Shown: positions 53,972-62,415, numbered from the stretch's first letter. The stretch: 64,000 bases of DNA from an uncultured Flavobacteriales bacterium (GCA_903825395.1 CAIKAF010000006.1:1-64000); one strand, 5' to 3'. Translations and numbers: made by a program. The notes: generated by a model from the sequence alone, not told the origin.

Positions 53972-56962
53972 CTAACGTATTACCTGAACTTTACCTACAA
54001 AGGAGTGATCGTTGTTGTAGAGGTCAATAATATCAACCTTGTACACGTATACTCCTTGGGGCACAAATTCGGCGCGACCGGCTTCCCTGCCGCTCCATCC
54101 TTTGAAAATGTCAGGAGTAGAGAAAATCAATGTTCCCCAACGGTTAAAAATCAAGAGTTGTCCGGATTTAATTCCAGTTCCATACACTCTGAAAAATTCA
54201 TTCATAGCATCTTCATTGGGAGTGAAGGTGTTCGGGATATGAATATTGACATCTAAGCGTACGGTTGAGCATTTCGTGGTTGTATCCACACATCCCCTAA
54301 CGGTGGATGCCAATAGGGTAACACAATATTGACCTGTATCGATGTAGGAGAACGAAGTGTGTTCCGCTGACTGGGTCATTCCATTGGGGAAGGTCCACAA
54401 GTACGAATCTGCACCCAAGCTTTGGTTGATGTAATTCACATTTGGGTTTGACATGGTTGTAACGGGGGGGTCAATGCTAAAATCGGCTGTTGGAGTTGGG
54501 AATACCACTACCTGTTGAGTGGCTGAAGGAGCCGAAATACAGCCATCGGAAGAGGTAACAGTCAACCCGACATTAAAGGTTCCCGGATTTTGGAAGCAAT
54601 AAAAAGGATTTGCAGTATTGGCAAATACATTGCCGTTGGAGGACCAGGCCCAAACCTGAATACTGGCATTTTGAACTGTAGATGCGTCCGTAAACTGAGG
54701 GCATAATGGAGCGCAGCCTTGTTGGGGAGAGAGGGAAAAATTGGCAAGTGGGATATCATACAGAAGTACGTTTTGCTGGAAAGTATCTACGCATCCAAAA
54801 TCAGTTACCACCACCATGGATGCGGGCCATGGGCCAATGGCATTGTAGGTATGGGTTGGGTTGTACACTGTTGTTAGAGGACTTCCATCGCCCAAATTGT
54901 AAGCATATTGAACAATTGTTCCCGTCGTGTTGCTGGCGTTGTAGGTCAATTGAACAGGATTCCCAAGGCAAACAGGCGTATAGTTAAAGCCTGCATTGGG
55001 GATGCTGCCTGCCACTGCATTGATAAACGAAGTGATTGCACAGCCGTTGGCATCGGTTACGGTAACGCTCAGGGCATTTACCCCTTCATTGGCAAGAATG
55101 GACGCATTGGGGATTTGTTGTCCGTTATTCCAAAGGTAGGAATAGGTAGGGGTACCGCCCGATGGAAGGACAGACACTTGGAAATCCTGTCCTTCGCAAA
55201 TTGAATCTTGGGTCAGGCTTGTGCTGGCTGTCAACACTGTGGGTTCATTGACCATAAAAGGTACGGTGTCGATGCAACCATTGGCATCCATTACAATTGC
55301 AGCTTGCAAGCCTGGGGTTAATCCTGTGGCTGAGGTTCCGGTTTGCATGTTGCTCCAGGCATATTGATATGGAGGTGTTCCGCCAATGGCTGAAGATTGT
55401 GCTTGGCCATTGTTGGCTCCGAAGCAACTGATGTGGGTTAAAGAATTCAGGGAAAGGACCAAATCAGTTGGTTGTGATATATTCACTTGATTGGTAGCGG
55501 TGCATCCGTTTTGGTCGGTTACTGTTAAAGTAAATGTTCCTGGGCCTAAACCTGTAGCCTGTAGATTTGTACCGCCGGCGGGGGTCCAAGCGTAGCTTAG
55601 GTTTCCACTGCCTCCGCTAACATTAAATTGCGCGGTTCCATTGGCGGCGCCAAAACAAGTAACATTTGTAGTTTGTGGAGAGGCTATGAGGATGGCTTGG
55701 GGTGTGGTTAAGGTCATTGAATTCTGAGCCGTACAACCATTAGCGTCGGTAATGGAAACCGAATAGGTTCCAATTCCTAAATTACTAAGTGTATTGCTTG
55801 TTGTCCCGTTGTTCCAAACATACGAGTAGTTGGGAGTACCTCCTGTGGCGCTGGCCTGTAATGTTGCAGACGGCACACCTGGGCAAAGCGGAGTAGTTGC
55901 CGTGATAGAAGCAACCAACGCTGGCGGTTCATTCACAACCACACTATCCAGCTTCGTACATCCATTGGCATCCGTGATGGTTACCACATGGGTTCCTGGG
56001 ATCAAGTTGGATACAGAAGCGGTTGTTCCTCCTGATGGGGCCCAAGAATAGGTGAAACCACCTGCGCCTCCAGAGGCACTGACCGAAGCCGTTCCATTGT
56101 TAGCGCCAAAGCATGAAATATGGCTAACCTGGGTAGACGAATTTATAGCTGGAGGGGAGCCCACAACTGTTGTAGATTGAGCTGTTTGACCGTTGGCATC
56201 GGTAACCGTAACCGTGTAGCTACCTGCACACAGATTATTGACGGTTGCAGTTGTTGCTCCTCCAGGTGCCCAAGAAAAAGTAAATGGAGGTGTTCCTTGG
56301 TTGGTCGTCGCAGTTACTGTGCCATCGCAAGCGCCAGGACAACTTACATTGGTGGAAGTTGTACTCACCAATGCATTTTGAATGCAACTGAAATTGTCGG
56401 CCAAAATATTTATGTATCCGGTACATGCGCCGGTATAGTAGGGAGCAAAAGCAATCCAGCAGTGATTTGCCGTTGGCGTAAAGGTGATGTTGTAGGTTTG
56501 CCAATTGGCATGCGTAATTGGACCAGAGGTATATAGCGTTTCGGCAATGGCACAAGCGCTAGAACCGCCATAGATTGCAAACGAGGATGGGCAGTTTCCT
56601 GGTCCTGCAGTATTGTAAACCGGAGAATAGGCCAAATCTACAGAAATGGTGTAGGAATTACCTGCCACCATGCAAGGGGTAAGCAGTTGAGTCATTCCTT
56701 CCTTATACCCAGTTGGGTTATTGCCCGCATGCAAAAAACTAACATACGTATTCCCATTGGATGGGGGAAGGGTAATTCCCCATTGTCCGGGTTGGGTATC
56801 TGGAGATCCGTAACAGGCTTGCCAAGGCGCGGGAACAACGTGAGCTTGACTGACGCCCTCCATGGAGGGGTTTGTGAAACACATTTGCTGGGCCGACAGA
56901 ACTCCTTGGAGCGTCAAAAAAAGAACAAGACTTAAGCGGGAATAGGTAGAAAATATATTCAT
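53972..56962 (-). CDS. SprB-repeat surface protein with T9SS type B domain (paralogue)
   Basis: 996 residues from ATG 56962 (MNIFSTYSRLSLVLFLTLQG, a good signal peptide); the frame is open to 57073. It has the same architecture as its neighbour: N-terminal domain (CFTNPSMEGVSQAHVVPAPW ... PWQACYGSPDTQPG), five to six SprB repeats, PKD-like regions, and a type B C-terminus (IHIPNTFTPNEDAMNEFFRV ... GVYVYKVDIIDLYN). The N-terminal ~200 residues of both proteins align closely, whereas repeat number differs. This suggests tandem duplication followed by repeat expansion or loss. Confidence 0.92.
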   Translation of the reverse strand: MNIFSTYSRLSLVLFLTLQGVLSAQQMCFTNPSMEGVSQAHVVPAPWQACYGSPDTQPGQWGITLPPSNGNTYVSFLHAGNNPTGYKEGMTQLLTPCMVAGNSYTISVDLAYSPVYNTAGPGNCPSSFAIYGGSSACAIAETLYTSGPITHANWQTYNITFTPTANHCWIAFAPYYTGACTGYINILADNFSCIQNALVSTTSTNVSCPGACDGTVTATTNQGTPPFTFSWAPGGATTATVNNLCAGSYTVTVTDANGQTAQSTTVVGSPPAINSSTQVSHISCFGANNGTASVSASGGAGGFTYSWAPSGGTTASVSNLIPGTHVVTITDANGCTKLDSVVVNEPPALVASITATTPLCPGVPSATLQASATGGTPNYSYVWNNGTTSNTLSNLGIGTYSVSITDANGCTAQNSMTLTTPQAILIASPQTTNVTCFGAANGTAQFNVSGGSGNLSYAWTPAGGTNLQATGLGPGTFTLTVTDQNGCTATNQVNISQPTDLVLSLNSLTHISCFGANNGQAQSSAIGGTPPYQYAWSNMQTGTSATGLTPGLQAAIVMDANGCIDTVPFMVNEPTVLTASTSLTQDSICEGQDFQVSVLPSGGTPTYSYLWNNGQQIPNASILANEGVNALSVTVTDANGCAITSFINAVAGSIPNAGFNYTPVCLGNPVQLTYNASNTTGTIVQYAYNLGDGSPLTTVYNPTHTYNAIGPWPASMVVVTDFGCVDTFQQNVLLYDIPLANFSLSPQQGCAPLCPQFTDASTVQNASIQVWAWSSNGNVFANTANPFYCFQNPGTFNVGLTVTSSDGCISAPSATQQVVVFPTPTADFSIDPPVTTMSNPNVNYINQSLGADSYLWTFPNGMTQSAEHTSFSYIDTGQYCVTLLASTVRGCVDTTTKCSTVRLDVNIHIPNTFTPNEDAMNEFFRVYGTGIKSGQLLIFNRWGTLIFSTPDIFKGWSGREAGRAEFVPQGVYVYKVDIIDLYNNDHSFVGKVQVIR

Positions 56963-57477
56963 AGTCAAGCTGTTAAGCATATAACGTGTAAAAATATGCA
57001 ATTTTAGTGGGTTTTCAAACGCTCTGACCGCCTTTAACACTTCTCTGCGAAGTGGAGTTGACAAGCAGAACAATTGCTTTTTTCATTTCATTGCACGTTT
57101 AAGACCTCCATCCAACCTGTTTTGCTGCATTGGGTTCTACTATTTTTTGGGGAATTCTAGATCTTTTTTGGGGTCGTTATCTCCATTTAAATTGCTCCAT
57201 CACGGCATTTGAAAAAAGAATTGGTTTGAATGTTCAGGCCGAGCCGACACATTGACATTCGGCCGATAAAAAAGCGGAAAAAATGACTGAGGGGATTGGG
57301 GCCTTGCTTACATTATCAAATCATTAAAAATCAAATCATTACAAAAAACCCGGTTTGGGATTAAAGGGAATGCATGAATAAAACGCAGGTAGCAAGCCCA
57401 AAATCAATGTCAAAAAGTCGCTGATAATCAATTGGTAAGCAATTTGTAGAAGAGGCATAAACGTAAATTCACATCAT
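56963..57477. other. Gene-free intergenic region
   Basis: 515 bp between the divergent adhesin and Hsp20 genes. It is AT-rich with no convincing ORF, RNA gene or copy of the 143-bp element. It presumably holds both promoters, but no clean TTG-N19-TAnnTTTG was found. Confidence 0.4.
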
Positions 57478-57897
57478 ATGAACAGCATTTTAAAACCCAA
57501 TTTCCAAACCATTAACATGCTACCTTCCTTTTTGGATACGGTCTTTCCGAGTACGCTTCAAGGAGATCGGCGCTGGACGGTTCCCGTAAACATCATTGAG
57601 AGAAAAGAGGGTGTCTCGTTGGAATTTTCTGTTCCTGGAATTCCCAAAGAAGACATTCGCCTTAGCTTAGAGCATGGACATTTGGAGGTTTCTTATTCCG
57701 CAAAGCAAAACGAGGAACCGTTGAAGTATCGCCTTCGGGAGTTTGAGGTTCATTCCTTTCAGCGCAGGTTCAAGTTGGGCGACCATTTGAATGCAGGACT
57801 GATTGAAGCCAAACTAGAGCAGGGCATTCTGATTGTTTTTATTCCGTATTCAGAACAGGAGAATACAGGATCAAAGCAGATTGAGATTCTTGGTTAA
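57478..57897 (+). CDS. Small heat-shock protein, Hsp20/alpha-crystallin family
   Basis: 139 residues. The alpha-crystallin domain runs from about residue 35 to 130: VNIIERKEGVSLEFSVPGIPKEDIRLSLEHGHLEVSYSAK, then FQRRFKLGDHLNAGLIEAKLEQGILIVFIPY, the usual A-x-x-x-n-G-I/V-L end motif (LEQGILIVFIP). It is an ATP-independent holdase chaperone in the cytosol. It shares a bidirectional terminator with the convergent HU gene. Confidence 0.92.
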   Translation: MNSILKPNFQTINMLPSFLDTVFPSTLQGDRRWTVPVNIIERKEGVSLEFSVPGIPKEDIRLSLEHGHLEVSYSAKQNEEPLKYRLREFEVHSFQRRFKLGDHLNAGLIEAKLEQGILIVFIPYSEQENTGSKQIEILG

Positions 57898-57921
57898 TCC
57901 CATTTCGTGTGGGTTTAAAAC

Positions 57922-57949
57922 AAAAAAGCCGGCAAATGCCGGCTTTTTT
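57922..57949. terminator. Bidirectional rho-independent terminator (hsp20 / HU)
   Basis: AAAAAAGCCGGCA / TGCCGGCTTTTTT is a perfect 13-bp stem with a 2-nt loop. Runs of A and T on the two sides let it terminate both convergent genes. Confidence 0.92.
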
Positions 57950-57968
57950 GTTCGATTAAAAAGTACTA

Positions 57969-58241
57969 TTACTTCAAAGAACCGGACAACTCAGCACCCG
58001 CTTTGAATTTAACCACTTTTTTTGCAGCAATTTTAATTTTCTGCTTGGTTTTTGGATTCAAACCGGTGCGAGCAGCACGCTCAGAGATGCTCCAAGAACC
58101 GAAACCTACCAAAGCTACACGGTCACCGCCGCGAAGAGCTCCAGAAGTAGCATCGATGAATGCATCAAGTGCTTTTTTGCTGTCAGCTTTTGACAAGCCT
58201 GAGCCATTTGCCATGGCCTCAATCAATTCTGCTTTGTTCAT
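57969..58241 (-). CDS. hup: HU-family DNA-binding protein
   Basis: 90 residues. MNKAELIEAMANGSGLSKADSKKALDAF is the helical dimer half, and RVALVGFGSWSISERAARTGLNPKTKQKI is the DNA-binding beta arm, with the Arg-x-Gly-x-Asn-Pro tip. Length and sequence are typical of HU. It bends and compacts the nucleoid. A consensus promoter precedes it and a strong terminator follows. Confidence 0.95.
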   Translation of the reverse strand: MNKAELIEAMANGSGLSKADSKKALDAFIDATSGALRGGDRVALVGFGSWSISERAARTGLNPKTKQKIKIAAKKVVKFKAGAELSGSLK

Positions 58242-58282
58242 TGTGAAATGATTTAAAGAGTTAATAATGAGTTTTGTTGAAA

Positions 58283-58312
58283 CAAATTTATGGGCAGGTA
58301 TGACTTATGCAA
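58283..58312 (-). promoter_or_regulatory. HU gene promoter
   Basis: On the minus strand TTG (58312-58310), exactly 19 nt, TAAATTTG (58290-58283): full match to the Bacteroidota consensus, 41 nt before the ATG. Confidence 0.75.
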
Positions 58313-58584
58313 GTGTAACCCTTGCAAAATCAGGTATTTTGTTAATAAGTTGAGGGTTTTGTTAATAAGTCGGGGCTGATTTTGGCTCAAGTCGCAGGCA
58401 TTTCCATTCAAACGTCACAGAAATCAGTAGAGATAAGCCATTCAGACACCTGCGCAAAACAGAGTGTAAATTACTGTTGGCTTTCCTTGTTGATTTCTAC
58501 AATAAAGACAAACATCGAACGACAAAACGAGTAGGCATGATGGCAGAACTTTTGATTGATTTGGCAGTTGATTTGCCTTTAGAT
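58313..58584. other. Gene-free region with a 20-bp-period direct repeat
   Basis: 272 bp between the HU promoter and the fmt stop. TTTTGTTAATAAGTTGAGG (58337-58355) is followed by TTTTGTTAATAAGTCGGGG (58357-58375), two near-identical copies 20 bp apart. No gene or RNA was recognised. Confidence 0.5.
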
Positions 58585-59529
58585 TTAATCTAAGGGCTGC
58601 CAGCCCACCACCTGATGGCGCAAGCCCCTTAAAAATGAGGCCGCATCCATGGCACCTTTGCCGGCGGGCTGTAGTTTCAACAGCTCCAGTTCTCCATCTG
58701 CAAATGGCAACTTGAATGCATTTGGAGCAGAATCGGAACCGACGGGTTTTGCTTCTTTTATTTTAATTTCTATCAAATCTCCGTTGCTCAATTGAAGGCG
58801 AAGGGCTGAACCCGGTATGGGGTTAAAAGCGCGCACCCAACGATCGGCTTGGGTTATGGTCATTTCGGGCAATAAGTGGGCATGATGTCGTTGGATTTTT
58901 GGAGCTTCTAGTCGACCTGATACCGGCATATCTTGTTGAGCGCGTGGCTTAAGTTCTCCTCTAGCCAACCCTTCTAAGGTTTTTTCCAGCAGAAGGGGTG
59001 CCGCCTCCATCAACTTGGTGTACAAGCTACCGCCCGTTTCGCGCTCCTCAATCGGTATGGATTGTTGCAGCAATACATCTCCGGTATCGATTTCATGTTT
59101 GAGTCGAAACGTGGTGAGGCCCGTTTCCTTCAGACCATGGGCAATGGCCCATTGAATCGGAGCTGCGCCTCTGAGTTGAGGCAGCAAGGATGCGTGTACA
59201 TTTAGTGTGCCCTGGGCAGGCATATTCCAAACCACTTCGGGCAGCATGCGAAAGGCAACCACCACAAACAAATCTGCATTCAAGTGTTGAAGGTGCTCAA
59301 TAAATTCAGGCGATTTGAGTCGTTCGGGTTGCAGCAAAGGCAATCCGTGTTCCCGGGCATATAAGGCTACGGCCGATGCCGAGATTTGTTTTCCACGGCC
59401 GGCAGGCTTATCGGGGGCGGTAACTACTGCCAACAGTTCCGTTTCTTTTTGCAGCATTTGCAGGCATGGCACAGCGAATTCAGGACTACCCATGAACACT
59501 ACCTTCCATTTTTTAACATCCGTATTCAT
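58585..59529 (-). CDS. fmt: Methionyl-tRNA formyltransferase
   Basis: 314 residues from ATG 59529. A GTG at 59544 extends the frame but lies 2 nt from a -7 box, so the ATG is preferred. Motifs: VVFMGSPEFAVPCLQML near the start, FVVVAFRMLPEVVW, NVHASLLPQLRGAAPIQWAI (catalytic Asn and His with SLLP), GDVLLQQSIPI, and a C-terminal OB-like domain (RWVRAFNPIPGSAL). It formylates initiator Met-tRNA. Confidence 0.95.
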   Translation of the reverse strand: MNTDVKKWKVVFMGSPEFAVPCLQMLQKETELLAVVTAPDKPAGRGKQISASAVALYAREHGLPLLQPERLKSPEFIEHLQHLNADLFVVVAFRMLPEVVWNMPAQGTLNVHASLLPQLRGAAPIQWAIAHGLKETGLTTFRLKHEIDTGDVLLQQSIPIEERETGGSLYTKLMEAAPLLLEKTLEGLARGELKPRAQQDMPVSGRLEAPKIQRHHAHLLPEMTITQADRWVRAFNPIPGSALRLQLSNGDLIEIKIKEAKPVGSDSAPNAFKLPFADGELELLKLQPAGKGAMDAASFLRGLRHQVVGWQPLD

Positions 59530-59546
59530 ACCTTCCAAATTCACAT

Positions 59547-59554
59547 CAAAGGTA
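59547..59554 (-). promoter_or_regulatory. -7 box of fmt
   Basis: On the minus strand TACCTTTG, an exact TAnnTTTG, 17 nt before ATG 59529; no TTG at -33. Confidence 0.5.
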
Positions 59555-59651
59555 GGATTTTCAATTCAGGGTCGGGGTGATTTGACCTGGTTTTAAGACT
59601 CGTCGTGCCTTGATTTTATATTTACAGACGGTAAATGCCTCGAGGCGCTGG

Positions 59652-59792
59652 CGGGCGGGATTGAACGGGGTAGCCCGGAGGCCGGCTTGGATGCTGCCCC
59701 CGAGCTGCGCAGGCGACCTTGGGAGCCCGCGCAAAGCCGGTGGGCAGCCCAAGCCGGCTGAGGACTACCCGTGAAAGCCCGGGAACCCGCCC
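59652..59792 (-). repeat. 143-bp palindromic element, copy I (type 1)
   Basis: Minus strand begins GGGCGGGTTCCCGGGCTTTC, apex GCGGGCTCCCAAGGTCGCC, ends TTCAATCCCGCCCG. Arms GCCGGCTTGGATGCTGCCC (59681-59699) and GGGCAGCCCAAGCCGGC (59742-59758) pair. It lies 27 bp past the RidA gene stop. Confidence 0.9.
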
Positions 59793-59819
59793 AAAAACAT
59801 CCAACCAAACCTTAAAAAA

Positions 59820-60299
59820 CTAGTTTCCCTGAGCCGGATGCGCGCGCGCCACCACCACTGAAATTTCAACCCGAGCACCGCGGGGAAGCTGCGCCACAGC
59901 CACGGTTTCGCGGGCCGGAAAATCCGAATTAAACCGCCGCGCATAGGCCGTATTTACGGTGCCAAAATCGTCCATATCCAACAAAAAAATACTCGTCTTT
60001 ACGATGTCTCCCCAGCTTGCCCCTGCCGCCTTCAACAGCGCATCAATGTTGTTGAGCACCTGTTCAATTTCCATGTCAATGTTTTCATTTTTCATGGAGC
60101 CTGTTGCAGGATCTAGGGCAATTTGTCCGGAAAAAAACCACAGATTACCGAAGCCAACTCCTTGACTATAAGGACCAATAGCTTGTGGAGCCTGTGCTGT
60201 GTGTAAAATTTGCTTCATCGTTGATTGAGATTGATTCTGTGCCGATAGCCCGAAAAAACAGGCCAAGGAGAGGGGAATTAAATACTGTAATTTAGACAT
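59820..60299 (-). CDS. RidA/YjgF family deaminase, possibly 2-aminomuconate deaminase
   Basis: 159 residues from 60299, or 132 from the internal ATG at 60218. The RidA domain (from MKQILHTAQAPQAIGPYSQGV) includes LWFFSGQIALDPATG, NIDALLKAAGASWGDIVKTSIFL and the Arg of LPRGARVEISVVVA. RidA proteins hydrolyse reactive enamines and imines. The neighbouring aldehyde dehydrogenase makes the 2-aminomuconate deaminase role plausible. The long form adds MSKLQYLIPLSLACFFGLSAQ, which looks like a signal peptide; it also overlaps the dehydrogenase gene by 22 bp. Which start is used decides cytosolic or exported location. Confidence 0.87.
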   Translation of the reverse strand: MSKLQYLIPLSLACFFGLSAQNQSQSTMKQILHTAQAPQAIGPYSQGVGFGNLWFFSGQIALDPATGSMKNENIDMEIEQVLNNIDALLKAAGASWGDIVKTSIFLLDMDDFGTVNTAYARRFNSDFPARETVAVAQLPRGARVEISVVVARAHPAQGN

Positions 60300-61720
60300 A
60301 CATTTTTGGGTTCAGTGAAGAAACGGAGGGCTTCCCATCCGCCCTCTCTACCTACTCCACTGTGCTTCATACCGCCAAAGGGGGTTCGTAAATCGCGCAC
60401 CATCCAGCAGTTTACCCAGACAATTCCGGTATTGAGTCGTTCGCTCATGCGGTGCGCCCTACCCAGGTCGTTGGTCCACAGTTGTGCGGCGAGGCCGTAA
60501 GCACTGTCGTTGGCCAAGGCCAAGGCTTCAGCTTCATCTCGGAAAGGTTGCAAAGTCACCAAGGGACCGAACACTTCTTCTTGATTGATTCTACAGGCTG
60601 GCCCTAACCCTTCGAAAACCGTAGGCCTCATAAAATAGCCCTTGGCGTTGGTCGAGGGCAAGGACAGGGGTTCATCGCCGCAGAGCATTGTACCTCCTTC
60701 GTCCAAGGCCAGTTGACGGTAATTCAGTACTTTTTGCAGGTGGTGTTCTGAAACCAAAGCTCCCATAAAGGAATTCGGGTCTTCAGGTGCTCCGACGTTC
60801 AACTGCTTTACCCGCGCGACAAAGGCATCTCGGAAGGATTCATATATGTTTTCCTGTATGAAAATTCGACTTCCACAAAGACAAATTTCGCCTTGATTGG
60901 TGAAGGAAGAGCGTACGGCACTGTCGAGCGCCTTTTCCATATCGGCATCATCAAAAATAATGTTGGGATTTTTCCCGCCCATTTCCAAGCTTAGCTTTTT
61001 AAACATAGGCGCGGCTACCGAGGCGATGGCTTTTCCGGTGGCCGTTCCCCCGGTGAAGGAGATGGCTGCCAATTGGGGGTGGGCCACAAGCGGTCCGCCC
61101 ACTTCGGGTCCGGTACCATGCAGGATATTGAGAACTCCATCGGGCAAACCGGCCTCGCGCGCAATTTGTCCTAGAACAAAAGCGGTGTAGGGCGTAATTT
61201 CTGAAGGTTTTGCAACCACGGTATTTCCGGCGGCCAGCGCCGGGGCAATTTTCCAAGTAAACAAATACAGAGGGAGATTCCAGGGAGAAATGCATCCAAC
61301 GACACCCAAGGGCTTACGCAGTGTCAGATTCAGCAGACCTTCCTGCATGGGGTGCGCTTCCGATTGCTGGTGCTGAATGGCCGTGGCAAAAAACTCAAGA
61401 TTGCGCGCGGCGCGCGGAATATCTACCTTTCGTGTTAACCATAGGGGTTTTCCACTATCGCGGGATTCCATTTGGGCCAACTCCTCTTGCCGATTCCGAA
61501 GCAATTCTGCCATTTTGAGCAAAGGTGCGGCGCGCTGTTCGGCGGGCAATCCCGCCCAAGCGGGGAATGCGGCAGCTGCGGCTGTTACGGCGGCTTCCAC
61601 TTCGGCCTGTGAGCCCAAGGGCAAGCGGGCATAGGGTCTTCCAGTGGCAGGCTCGACCACATCCATGTGTTGATTTCCTGTCCAATCTTTTCCGTTAATA
61701 AAATGCTTAATTTCCTCCAT
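60278..61720 (-). CDS. NAD-dependent aldehyde dehydrogenase, likely 2-aminomuconate semialdehyde dehydrogenase
   Basis: 480 residues from ATG 61720 (MEEIKHFINGKDWTG); the frame is open to 61753. Family motifs: ISPWNLPLYLFTWKIAPALAAGNTVVAKPSE, the catalytic Glu (LEMGGKNP, Glu246) and Cys (GEICLCGSR, Cys280). The C-terminus GWEALRFFTEPKNVCLNY resembles the ALDH8A1/2-hydroxymuconic semialdehyde dehydrogenase group. Together with the overlapping RidA gene it fits two consecutive steps of the tryptophan-kynurenine route (aminomuconate semialdehyde to aminomuconate, then deamination). Substrate is inferred, not shown. Confidence 0.88.
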   Translation of the reverse strand: MEEIKHFINGKDWTGNQHMDVVEPATGRPYARLPLGSQAEVEAAVTAAAAAFPAWAGLPAEQRAAPLLKMAELLRNRQEELAQMESRDSGKPLWLTRKVDIPRAARNLEFFATAIQHQQSEAHPMQEGLLNLTLRKPLGVVGCISPWNLPLYLFTWKIAPALAAGNTVVAKPSEITPYTAFVLGQIAREAGLPDGVLNILHGTGPEVGGPLVAHPQLAAISFTGGTATGKAIASVAAPMFKKLSLEMGGKNPNIIFDDADMEKALDSAVRSSFTNQGEICLCGSRIFIQENIYESFRDAFVARVKQLNVGAPEDPNSFMGALVSEHHLQKVLNYRQLALDEGGTMLCGDEPLSLPSTNAKGYFMRPTVFEGLGPACRINQEEVFGPLVTLQPFRDEAEALALANDSAYGLAAQLWTNDLGRAHRMSERLNTGIVWVNCWMVRDLRTPFGGMKHSGVGREGGWEALRFFTEPKNVCLNYSI

Positions 61721-61789
61721 ATGCTGTGGCGAAAGGTATTGAATATGCTGCACAGTGAAAAATTTTTTTCGGTGGTCAGTTTCATTTTT

Positions 61790-61932
61790 GGGGCGGTAGC
61801 CGGGCTTTCAGCATTAGTCCGCGGTGGCCGAGCGTGGTGGCAGCGGGCTGCGGTGGCTCCTCACGTCGCCTCCTCGCCGCGCGCCACCAGACGCCGGCCC
61901 CCTTGCGGGCTAAAGCTTCAATCCCTACCGCT
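61790..61932 (+). repeat. 143-bp palindromic element, copy J (type 1)
   Basis: Begins GGGGCGGTAGCCGGGCTTTC, apex GGTGGCTCCTCACGTCGCC, ends TTCAATCCCTACCGC. Arms around GCCGAGCGTGGTGGCAGCG (61827-61845) and CGCCACCAGACGCCGGC (ending 61898) are complementary. It lies between divergent genes. Confidence 0.85.
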
Positions 61933-62001
61933 GACTCATACCCAAATCGCCGACACCCAATTTACTTATATTGTTGATTTTTAATTGTTTAAAACGATTA
62001 A

Positions 62002-62031
62002 TTGTTGTTTTTCTGTAAAAAAGTATCTTTG
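62002..62031 (+). promoter_or_regulatory. Promoter of the lipoprotein gene
   Basis: TTG (62002-62004), exactly 19 nt, TATCTTTG (62024-62031): a full consensus Bacteroidota promoter, 15 nt before the ATG. Confidence 0.75.
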
Positions 62032-62046
62032 AGCAAATTAGAAAAC

Positions 62047-62415
62047 ATGAAAAAACTCATTTTAGTAGCAGGCATAGCAGGCGTGTTGTTTGCGTGTGCA
62101 GAAGAGAAGACAGCCAAAGAAATACTTATGGATGGTACATGGAATGCGGAGAGTATTACCTACAATGGGATTGAGTTGGTAGACAGCTTATTGACCAATG
62201 GAACGATGGTATTTACGGAGAATCAAGTTATTTCGGATTCGGATCAGCAGGAGCCTGACACGGCATCTTATTCATTGCAGAACAATGATACCGAGATGTT
62301 GATAGCAACGGGATCTACCACTCTGCGGTTTCAAATTGAGGAGTTGAAACAGAATTCGGTTCGGTTGAATTCTATGGAGAGTTCTGACACCCTGAATTAT
62401 CATTTGGTGCGTTAA
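62047..62415 (+). CDS. Small lipocalin-like lipoprotein
   Basis: 122 residues from ATG 62047, chosen for the lipoprotein signal MKKLILVAGIAGVLFAC (lipobox LFAC) and the promoter just upstream. The mature part begins AEEKTAKEILMDGTWNAESITYNG and alternates short beta strands (MVFTENQVISD, TASYSLQNNDTEMLIATG, LRFQIEELKQNSVRL). This resembles the lipocalin-like lipoproteins common in Bacteroidota. Function unknown; localisation to the inner or outer membrane is expected. Confidence 0.8.
   Translation: MKKLILVAGIAGVLFACAEEKTAKEILMDGTWNAESITYNGIELVDSLLTNGTMVFTENQVISDSDQQEPDTASYSLQNNDTEMLIATGSTTLRFQIEELKQNSVRLNSMESSDTLNYHLVR

Noticed and set aside
58313-58584. Replication origin near HU
   Set aside because: Only two weak DnaA-box-like repeats are seen, with no dnaA, dnaN or gidA gene and no cluster of true boxes.
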